A DNA stretch of 11,344 bases. It comes from Amoeboradix gromovi (lineage: Eukaryota > Sanchytriomycota > Sanchytriomycetes > Sanchytriales > Sanchytriaceae). The position numbers and the translations under genes are program-made. Where the stretch lies: positions 1 through 11,344 of the forward strand of contig JADGIF010000304.1 of assembly GCA_018985225.1 (NCBI GenBank), written 5' to 3'. The notes beneath the pieces are model-generated. The model made no database searches, had not been told where the DNA came from, and saw only the letters and a program-made list of their open reading frames with translations. This document shows, one piece after another, positions 1-6,006 of this stretch (positions are counted from its first letter, which is position 1; each line of letters begins with the position of its first letter).

Positions 1-10
1 TACTTGGAGT

Positions 11-162
11 ATGGGACACCAAATATAAAAACTAGACCAAGTCGTTTTTAAAGGAGGTACTCCATAAGGAGGAAATACTGTTATTAATAAAAGTCCTGCT
101 TCTTTCAAACCAATTTTCTTTCATAAATGTCATTCCTCTCTTTAAAATAAAACAGGATGACC
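11..162. repeat. Left copy of a ~150-bp imperfect direct repeat
   Basis: This stretch matches 11196-11344 in the same orientation, with roughly four of five bases identical by eye and one 3-base gap. Shared blocks include ATGGGACACCAAATA at the left end, TTTTTAAAGGAGGT, TTATTAATAAAAG, ACCAATTTTCTTTCAT and AAAATAAAAC. The similarity is explained by coding on the minus strand: both copies are the 3' end of one gene family plus about 20 bases beyond its stop codon. The substitutions lie mostly at third positions of that frame, and the gap is a multiple of three. Whether this is a segmental duplication, a dispersed gene family or an element end cannot be decided here. Confidence 0.85.
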
Positions 163-296
163 CACTATCTCATTCAAATAAGGTCTTTGAGTGTAAGCAA
201 AAAGGTGCATTTTCCTAGACGATACTCTTTATCTGTTCCATTTTCCTTTTCTTCGTACCACCTTCTGTATAACTTATTTTTTGTTTTCTCTTCTTG
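32..296 (-). pseudogene. Frameshifted 3' end of an unrecognised paralogous gene family (left copy)
   Basis: On the minus strand, 169 down to 32 encodes a 45-residue C-terminus ending in TAG. It contains FILKRG, MKENWF, FINNSISS and TSFKNDLV, closely matching the partial gene at 11217-11344. Going upstream, this frame meets a TGA at 170-172. A neighbouring frame is then open for 40 codons (296 down to 177) and reads like coding sequence, with KLYRRWYEEKENG and GKCTFLLTLKDL. It ends at its own TGA (174-176) and starts after a TAA (297-299). The simplest reading is one gene tail broken by a single frameshift and an upstream nonsense codon, so a pseudogene. An unseen intron is possible, but I find no convincing splice sites around 165-180. 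I do not recognise the protein; it has no obvious membrane segment or catalytic motif in the part seen. Confidence 0.6.
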
Positions 297-617
297 TTAA
301 TTATTGTTTCTAAGAGTTTGATGGATGAAAAGCATTTTTACTAAAATAAGTTAATTGAACAGATTAATTTAATTTACTATCGGTTGATACACTTGAAATA
401 ACGATTCAAACTGTTTTAGAAAGTTAGGCAAGTTTTTATATTTGATGTCCCTTTTGTTAGTCACTATTTTTACTGTGGGCGTTAAATTCATGCATCAGAT
501 TCCCAATTAAATTACGGTGAAATACTTTATACTGGGCTTTGCTCTTTAATAAGATTAGATGGTTTCGACTCGAGTTAAACATATTTTATAAAATATTTGT
601 TAAAACATTGTTTATGG
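297..617. other. Intergenic region upstream of the Ire1 gene
   Basis: No ORF of useful length is visible on either strand. The stretch holds the inverted family-end match at 421-451. It also has a 13-base word, ATGGATGAAAAGC, at 321-333 that recurs at 614-626 over the Ire1 start. A short hydrophobic reading (VKYFILGFAL, 517-546) lies in another frame from Ire1 and has no ATG. The frame leading into Ire1 is closed by TAA at 576-578. The promoter of the Ire1 gene must lie here, but no clear TATA box or regulator site could be assigned in such A+T-rich sequence. Confidence 0.5.
421..451 (+). repeat. Inverted, degenerate copy of the family's 3' end
   Basis: On the plus strand this reads like the minus-strand sequence around the stop codon of the flanking family. 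It matches the right copy at 26 of 31 bases and the left copy at 25 of 31 by eye, including AGTTTTTATATTTG and TGTCCC. The position of the family TAG stop is AAG here. Similarity upstream of it (300-420) is weak, so only the 3' tip is recognisable. It suggests an old, decayed third copy in the opposite orientation. Confidence 0.5.
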
Positions 618-643
618 ATGAAAAGCCTGATTCAAAAATCTGA
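614..643 (+). promoter_or_regulatory. Overlapping out-of-frame upstream ATG at the Ire1 start
   Basis: The sequence ATGGATG puts an ATG at 614 four bases before the in-frame ATG at 618. The first ATG opens a 9-codon reading frame that stops at TGA 641-643, inside the Ire1 coding region. Both ATGs have T at position -3, a poor context, so leaky scanning or reinitiation could set how much Ire1 is made. It could also be incidental if the true start lies in an unseen upstream exon. Confidence 0.35.
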
Positions 644-2618
644 TATTTTGTTAATATACACCAAGTCTGGCTCCATCATAGGAATTAATAAAGACAACGG
701 ACGCGAGCAGTTTAGAAATCAGATATCTCCTTTGATTAATGTCAAATCATCAAAAGACACCTTGTATCACTACCAGCTGGATACAGATGGTAATCTTTTT
801 TATGGTACTGATGGTTACTTAGAAAAGTTGTCCTTAAATATGAGAGATTTGGTATTGCTGTCGCCCTCTAGAAATGGTCAAATCATAATCACAGGATCTG
901 TTGAAAACAGTTTTATAATGGTGAAAAATGGTCAAGTTAAGCCAGTAAATAATGCAAAGTGTATGGAAGACGGTATCACTGTCGGAATCAGCACTTATAA
1001 GGTTAGAATGCTTCACATAATCGATGACGTGTCTTGGGACCTTGTCTTCACAAAACTACATGGGCACGACAAGTTGGTTCAAAGTGACTTGGTAATAGAA
1101 AATAATCATCTGCACCACTCAAAATGGTCTTTTGAATTTGATGACGATATTATTGGGTATTTCGATGCCAAGGATAACGGTATTTTACATTACCAATTAG
1201 CAGGTCAAGAAAAATCGCCGTCTATATACAAACCCCCTCCTTCCTGTGAGATAAATAGCCCTTTTTATCCGAATTGTGCCCTCGTACCTTCAACAGAAGT
1301 ATTGATTCCTTCAAACGTGGAGTCAAATGATTCTTTAGTCTTAATATCCTTAATTGCAATATTCATGTTTGTGATTTTATATCGCAGAAATGTTCCTCAA
1401 CTGGTATTTTCACGAATTGTGGTTGCTAATTTTGAGATATCTTCAGCGTCAACAGAGTTTGCAGTTTCGCCGGATGTTCTGGGTAACGGCAGCAATGGTA
1501 CCATTGTTTTTCGAGGCACATTTAATAACAGACCTGTAGCAATAAAAAGAATGCTAAGAAACTTTCAAACATTAGCTGAACAGGAGGTAGAGCTGCTGAA
1601 GTCCGCTGATTTGCATGAAAACATCGTACGGATGTTTTTTCTTTCCAAAAACCTGAATTTCATTTTCCTTGTTCTTGAATTATGTGCAGGGCATTTGGAT
1701 CATTTTATTCAGCAACACTACATGTATGATGAAAAGTCTATAATGCTACAAATAACAAACGGACTTGGTTTCCTTCACTCTAAAAACATAATACATCGAG
1801 ACTTAAAACCCCTGAACATCTTGTATACCGATTCACTTGTGTTCAAGATTACTGATTTTGGGTTAGGAAAACAATTATTGAACAATAAATCATCATTTTC
1901 AACTATTTCATCGGGAACTAAAGGATGGCGATGTCCTGAAATTCTTAGGATGCTTGAAGACCCAGATTGGGAATTGCGGTTGACAAACAAAATAGATATA
2001 TTTGCGCTAGGTTGTTTATATCATTATATCTTAAGTCATGGCATACATCCATTTGGAAAACCGTTTGAGAGGGAGATGAACATTTTAATGGCAAAACCAG
2101 TGTTAAATTTGAGCAATTTGAATGAGAACGATAGCGCAGAATCTCATGATTTGATAACTATTATGACTTACGACGATTCTATCATAAGACCTGAAATATC
2201 AGTTATTAAGCAAAACTGCTTGTTTTGGTCTTTAAAATCCAAGTTGTCATTTGTCTGCAACTTAAGCAACAGACTGGAGACCGAAAACAGATCTTCCTCC
2301 TTATTATTGCAAGAGCTGGAGCTGCTATCTGTGCACTACAGAAACGATTGGTCTATATATATAGACCCTGGTTTGTTTTTATTTCTTAATGGATATAGAA
2401 CATATCATCCTCATTTAATTCAGGATTTGTTAAGATCCATTCGTAACTTAGTTAACCATTTTCAACAGCTGTCCAGCAGTGTTTATAGAATCTTGAGCGA
2501 TGATATTCAGCCCAACAATATCTGTGTTATCGAGTACTATCTCAAACATTTCCCTGATTTGATGTTAAAACTAGTTGAATATTCTCAGTCTGTTGGACTA
2601 TACCAAGATTGTTTGTAG
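618..2618 (+). CDS. IRE1: Ire1-type kinase/endoribonuclease of the unfolded protein response
   Basis: Ire1 senses unfolded protein in the ER lumen and, once oligomerised, uses its RNase to cut HAC1/XBP1-type mRNA for unconventional splicing. From the first in-frame ATG the protein is 666 residues. Residues ~9-190 look like the start of the luminal beta-rich domain (ILLIYTKSGSIIGIN resembles the usual opening strand). One membrane span lies at ~239-255. The kinase follows: glycine loop GNGSNG (289-294), Lys310, HRDLKPLN (393-400), DFG (413-415), the Ire1-like GTKGW (433-437) and DIFALGC. The KEN RNase domain (~578-660) keeps Tyr596, DLLRSIRN (603-610) and His614, the expected catalytic and binding positions, so it should be active. 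The luminal part, ~238 residues, is much shorter than in yeast or human, and there is no signal peptide: an upstream TAA (576-578) closes the frame and no ATG lies between. A missing 5' exon or a decayed start is possible. Family identity is secure; the start is not. Confidence 0.93.
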   Translation: MKSLIQKSDILLIYTKSGSIIGINKDNGREQFRNQISPLINVKSSKDTLYHYQLDTDGNLFYGTDGYLEKLSLNMRDLVLLSPSRNGQIIITGSVENSFIMVKNGQVKPVNNAKCMEDGITVGISTYKVRMLHIIDDVSWDLVFTKLHGHDKLVQSDLVIENNHLHHSKWSFEFDDDIIGYFDAKDNGILHYQLAGQEKSPSIYKPPPSCEINSPFYPNCALVPSTEVLIPSNVESNDSLVLISLIAIFMFVILYRRNVPQLVFSRIVVANFEISSASTEFAVSPDVLGNGSNGTIVFRGTFNNRPVAIKRMLRNFQTLAEQEVELLKSADLHENIVRMFFLSKNLNFIFLVLELCAGHLDHFIQQHYMYDEKSIMLQITNGLGFLHSKNIIHRDLKPLNILYTDSLVFKITDFGLGKQLLNNKSSFSTISSGTKGWRCPEILRMLEDPDWELRLTNKIDIFALGCLYHYILSHGIHPFGKPFEREMNILMAKPVLNLSNLNENDSAESHDLITIMTYDDSIIRPEISVIKQNCLFWSLKSKLSFVCNLSNRLETENRSSSLLLQELELLSVHYRNDWSIYIDPGLFLFLNGYRTYHPHLIQDLLRSIRNLVNHFQQLSSSVYRILSDDIQPNNICVIEYYLKHFPDLMLKLVEYSQSVGLYQDCL

Positions 2619-2859
2619 TGTACGAGTGGTTCATAACTTTTTGGCTATAGTAAGTTCTCGGTTTCATTAAGTAAATCATTTATCGCGATTGCATAAGCTA
2701 TATTGCTGCAATATATTTGCTTTCAGAATTTGTATCTTCATAAAACAATATCTTCAGAGACCGGTCGGAAATGAAGTTTAAAGAAAGAGATTGATATCGT
2801 GGCCATACTTCTTGCGACCTTGCTCGATAAGTTAGTTATCATTTGACTAATGTGGAATC
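2619..2859. other. Intergenic spacer after the Ire1 gene
   Basis: I see no gene, tRNA or repeat here. All frames are broken by stops. It must carry the 3' UTR of the Ire1 gene, but there is no AATAAA within 100 bases of the TAG stop. In a window where most gaps are under 160 bases, this spacer together with the broken gene to its right stands out as the longest non-functional stretch after the left edge. Confidence 0.5.
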
Positions 2860-3183
2860 ATGGTAGATATACAAGATTATACGCAGGGTAGGTAACACCA
2901 AGCTACTTTGAACGTCATATAAATGCTACCGAAATCTCTTCCTGGCGCCGAAAGGCATCTGATGTTCCATTCTTGGAAAAGCTCTTGAGTTTTGATAAAG
3001 GTGTTCAAGATCATAGGCTTTGATCAGCTCATAATCCACGGAAAAGGACATTTTTCGAGTTTTATGCTATTTGAAGTATTTGAAAGAAAGAATTACATAA
3101 AAATAAAACAACATAATCCTGATCAACGGTTTATTCAACCGAAGTTTTATGCTGTCTCATATTTGGCTACTTTGTCAAATTAA
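2860..3183 (+). pseudogene. Probable broken gene of unknown function, in two frames
   Basis: Three consecutive open pieces on the plus strand join end to end if two frameshifts are allowed. The first begins at ATG 2860 and runs 11 codons to TAA 2893-2895. The second, one frame over, runs from 2892 to TGA 3021-3023 and includes SYFERHINATEISSW and ASDVPFLEKLLSFDKG. The third, back in the first frame, runs to TAA 3181-3183 and includes QLIIHGKGHFSSFMLFEVFE. The composition looks protein-like rather than random, with few rare residues and balanced charge. I recognise no family. An ORF from TTG 2992 alone (63 codons) is unlikely to be a real start. The alternative is chance open frames. The end lies two bases from the stop of the convergent vWA gene. 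Confidence 0.4.
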
Positions 3184-3185
3184 TG

Positions 3186-5024
3186 TTATTTACTAACAGC
3201 CACTGATCCGGGTTCAATTCCGATAACTTTGCCATTTTCCCTTCTTAACCAGTTGCTGCTCATTGTAATCAGTCCTTCAGAGTAGCCACTCAACATTTTT
3301 AAATCTTCTATGATTAAATCCCCAAAATATTCGTGCTTTGCAATGCCGTGATTCACTAGATGGCCTAGAGTAATGCACTTCCTATCGTTTATTGTAATAA
3401 TGTGTACTTTGTCTAATACTAAAGAGTATATGAAGCTGCAATAAACAGACTGAATGGGCCCAATTTTAAGCGGGAATTCCCATTTGCCATGAATAAAGAT
3501 AGGATGGTATGGAGTAATGAAGAAACCAACATCAACCATCTCCACATAGCTTTCAATCTTGGTTCTTACAATGCATTCAATTACGGCACCATTGTCAAGC
3601 ACATCACCCTTTGCTAACTCTCGTACTAGTTTGAATGAGTCCATTAGTTTTACAACTCCATCTCCACAAAAGCAAGGATTTCCGCTGTTATAATAATTGC
3701 TCATGGATACGGTGCTCACATTAGAAGAGCTGCTAGGCTTTGGAGGAGGTAATTTCAAAAAAACCTGTTCAATTTCGTTCTGCAGTTGTTTAAACAGTGT
3801 GTGACTGTAAATTTGTACACCTGGATCCTTGAAATTGTTAGTTATCTGGTTGGAATGTGCCAGGTGTAGAGAAAGCAAATAATGCTGTCCCCATTTAGTG
3901 AACCAGTCTGCTCGACTTATAGCTTGATGGACCTGGCCATTCAAATCTTTCAATAAGCCTGTAACCATCTCAGAAGAATGCAGCTGATTAATCTCGGAGA
4001 TGGCAGATTTCAACGATCTCAGAGCCCCATCATAGTCAGATTGCTTACAGAGCGAGTATGACTGAAAGATGGCTTTAACTGTGATTAACCGAGCCAAGTC
4101 TTCAAATGAAGCATCTGTAGCTGTCGCAGTACAAGATATAGATTTATTATCGAAATGCAGAGTGGCGTTCGAGATTTTACCTTTGATTAGAACAGACTTG
4201 GATTGGCCAGAAATTATGCTTCCCATATTGCATTTATACCCCCAGCTGTTTTTGATAGCATAGTTGTTTAAACATATAGGATCCCATATAGTGTCTGATG
4301 TAGTGATATCAACAACACAATGCTGAGCAATAGTAGTAAAACAGGCAGCAATAGAGTTTATAAAGATAGTGCCGACCATGCTAGAGTCAGGAATAAAAGA
4401 AAAAGAACCATTTCCTAGAACCGCAAGATCGTATAGCAATTTAGAATCGAGATTATAGCCAAAACCAAAAGTGTTAACCGTGCAGTTCAGGTTTTCAGTA
4501 TCTATGTACTGTTTGAACGCTTGCAATTCACCACGGGGAGGGCTCACATTTGGCAAGCCATCTGTAAGAATAAATAATGATTTGTTCAACGAATCGCTTT
4601 TTTTCAAGACTCCTAATCCAGTAATTAAACCATCATATAAATTTGTGGAGCCACCAAGACATAGATTCTCAATACTTGAGATTATCATATCTTTGTCGGA
4701 GCAATGGTCAAGTATTAGTGTAGCTCTGTCGTCAAAGGAAACTAGAGAAAATGAGTCTAGTTTTGTCAAAGATTTTGCAATAGTTTTTAATGCATGCTTT
4801 ACGACATCGAGTATATTAAGACCACTAGATTCAGAGCCTGTGCCTGTTTTAATTTCTGCGGCACTACCCATGGATCCAGATACATCAACGCAAGCAACAA
4901 TGTCAGCACCCAATTGACGGACAAGATTGTTTGGAGGTATTACAGATATCTGGGTGTATTCTTTATTATATACAGCAGCTAACTTAATATCTTTTTCTAT
5001 GATTTCAAATTCCAATTCAGACAT
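3186..5024 (-). CDS. von Willebrand A / Vwaint / Vint (Hint-like) domain protein
   Basis: A 612-residue protein in three parts. A vWA domain spans ~38-235 with a complete metal-ion site: DVSGS (47-51), Thr127 in GGSTN and Asp155 in LTDG, so it should bind a divalent metal and a protein ligand. A Vwaint region follows, with its typical core around 377-404 (WGQHYLLSLHLAH, then NFKDPGVQ) and the PPPKPS end (426-431). The Vint domain, a Hint/intein-like fold, covers ~447-605: a start cysteine in NPCFCGDG (C451), the TPYHPI block (504-509) with His507, CITLGH (550-555), and HEYFGDL to EDLKMLSG. There is no terminal Asn/Cys pair, so splicing out is not expected; self-cleavage at the cysteine is conceivable but unshown. 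There is no signal peptide, so it is probably cytosolic. Related eukaryotic proteins sometimes carry a U-box or RING in front; none is present here. Function is unknown; a role in ubiquitin or protein-complex signalling is inference only. Confidence 0.9.
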   Translation of the reverse strand: MSELEFEIIEKDIKLAAVYNKEYTQISVIPPNNLVRQLGADIVACVDVSGSMGSAAEIKTGTGSESSGLNILDVVKHALKTIAKSLTKLDSFSLVSFDDRATLILDHCSDKDMIISSIENLCLGGSTNLYDGLITGLGVLKKSDSLNKSLFILTDGLPNVSPPRGELQAFKQYIDTENLNCTVNTFGFGYNLDSKLLYDLAVLGNGSFSFIPDSSMVGTIFINSIAACFTTIAQHCVVDITTSDTIWDPICLNNYAIKNSWGYKCNMGSIISGQSKSVLIKGKISNATLHFDNKSISCTATATDASFEDLARLITVKAIFQSYSLCKQSDYDGALRSLKSAISEINQLHSSEMVTGLLKDLNGQVHQAISRADWFTKWGQHYLLSLHLAHSNQITNNFKDPGVQIYSHTLFKQLQNEIEQVFLKLPPPKPSSSSNVSTVSMSNYYNSGNPCFCGDGVVKLMDSFKLVRELAKGDVLDNGAVIECIVRTKIESYVEMVDVGFFITPYHPIFIHGKWEFPLKIGPIQSVYCSFIYSLVLDKVHIITINDRKCITLGHLVNHGIAKHEYFGDLIIEDLKMLSGYSEGLITMSSNWLRRENGKVIGIEPGSVAVSK

Positions 5025-5178
5025 TTTGTTTCGAGGAAGCCTACGCTAACGTCACGATCCATTTTAGCATATCCGGTGTTAATTATCCCGAATTCTGGAT
5101 TTTTGCAAGTTAGTGATGGCTTTTAAATAAAATAACATAGAATTTAAGAATTCATCATTAGGGACAAACATTGGAGCC
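5025..5178. promoter_or_regulatory. Shared divergent promoter region, vWA-Vint gene and uL24m gene
   Basis: These 154 bases separate two start codons facing away from each other and must hold both promoters. The sequence CTAACGTCACG at 5046-5056 contains ACGTCA, the reverse complement of TGACGT, the core of CRE/ATF-type bZIP sites. An A+T run, TTTTAAATAAAATAAC (5121-5136), lies ~45 bases before the uL24m ATG and could serve as a TATA-like element. Both assignments rest on short words alone. Confidence 0.45.
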
Positions 5179-5991
5179 ATGGTGTTGAAAGTTAGAAGCG
5201 TTGCAAAATCACCAAAATCTTACGGGTTTAAATTAGGGATGCCTCAGGCGAAATTTAGAAAAACTCCAGGTAGTAATATACGTTCCCAAGCATTCGCGGA
5301 TGCAAGAGGTCCTCCGGTAATTACTTCTAAAAATACAAAACTGTCAAAAGGTTTATTCGAGTTCAAATCCAAGGTCAAGGTGCCTAAAGACCAATTTATA
5401 TCCGCTAAAGAATGGCAATTCTATCTGGGTGATATCGTAGAAGTAGTTAAAGGTCGATTAGTTGATCCAAAACACAAGACTTTTAGTGAAAGTTCCATGC
5501 TACTGCCAGCTAACAGACAAGGTAAGGTGATAGAAATGGATTATAGCCGCAATCTTTTGAGAGTAGAAGGAATCTATAAGTCTCACAAGAAATATCCTGC
5601 CTCACCTTTCATGAAAACTGCTATTGCTGATTTGCACCACTATATTCCTTACTCAGACTTAGCTATTGTTGATCCTACAACGAAGAAACCTACGGATATT
5701 GTTTGGAAGCGCATGCCACGTAAAAATCCTGAGGACGTTTATTACAAACCATCACCAGCAGACTTAAAAGGTAAAGTATGGAAACGTGTTGCTACGGGTA
5801 CAAATGCCATCATACCACTCCCTGATATGCACAAAAACAGAAATCTAAAAGATGAAGATAACACATCAGACACCAAGGCCAAGAAGTCAGCATATACTTG
5901 CACTAGTGCAGATATAAATACTTCATTCAACTCCAAAAATAAGAGCAGCGACATTCACGCTGACTGCCAAGTTGTGCGGGGCCATTATTAA
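5179..5991 (+). CDS. MRPL24: Mitochondrial large-subunit ribosomal protein uL24m
   Basis: Homologue of bacterial L24 (human MRPL24, yeast Mrpl40), which binds 23S-type rRNA early in large-subunit assembly in the mitochondrion. The 270-residue product has a KOW-type core at ~79-135: WQFYLGDIVEVVKG, then an insertion of about 20 residues, GKVIEMDYSRNLLRVEGI. The typical downstream PYSDLAIVDPTTKKPT (157-172) and a WKR motif follow. The N-terminus is basic and serine/lysine-rich (KVRSVAKSPKS), compatible with import but not a classic presequence. The C-terminal ~55 residues are lysine-, asparagine- and serine-rich and probably disordered. ATG at 5179 sits in a good context (GAGCCATGG). The TAA stop is part of TAATAAA, so the 3' UTR is minimal and abuts the convergent leucine gene. 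The presence of this gene implies a translating mitochondrion. Confidence 0.88.
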   Translation: MVLKVRSVAKSPKSYGFKLGMPQAKFRKTPGSNIRSQAFADARGPPVITSKNTKLSKGLFEFKSKVKVPKDQFISAKEWQFYLGDIVEVVKGRLVDPKHKTFSESSMLLPANRQGKVIEMDYSRNLLRVEGIYKSHKKYPASPFMKTAIADLHHYIPYSDLAIVDPTTKKPTDIVWKRMPRKNPEDVYYKPSPADLKGKVWKRVATGTNAIIPLPDMHKNRNLKDEDNTSDTKAKKSAYTCTSADINTSFNSKNKSSDIHADCQVVRGHY

Positions 5992-6006
5992 TAAAAAATA
6001 TTTATT
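5990..6006. terminator. Back-to-back polyadenylation hexamers overlapping two convergent stops
   Basis: The near-palindromic 17 bases AATAAAAAATATTTATT contain AATAAA on the plus strand (5990-5995), overlapping the uL24m stop TAA (5989-5991). They also contain AATAAA on the minus strand (6006-6001), overlapping the stop TGA (6008-6006) of the leucine gene. If used at the usual 10-30 base distance, each mRNA would end inside the coding region of the opposing gene. Use of these hexamers is inferred from sequence only. Confidence 0.6.

Noticed and set aside
11-162. Flanking direct repeats read as LTRs or insertion-sequence ends of an 11-kb element
   Set aside because: The repeats are coding tails of a gene family, the DNA between them is ordinary housekeeping genes, and no transposase, integrase or reverse transcriptase is present.
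450-546. Missing Ire1 signal-peptide exon around VKYFILGFAL
   Set aside because: There is no ATG in that frame, TAA follows at 547-549, and no GT...AG pair joins it cleanly to 618.
597-617. TTG-initiated extension of the Ire1 protein by seven residues
   Set aside because: TTG is not a usual eukaryotic start; the first ATG in frame is at 618. The extension does not make a convincing signal peptide.
3209-3222. GGGTTCAATTCC looks like a tRNA B box
   Set aside because: The flanking bases do not form a T-arm stem, no acceptor or anticodon arm surrounds it, and it lies in the C-terminal coding sequence of the vWA-Vint gene.
4471-4917. 148-codon plus-strand ORF inside the vWA domain
   Set aside because: It is antisense to a strongly conserved domain, and its translation has no recognisable features.
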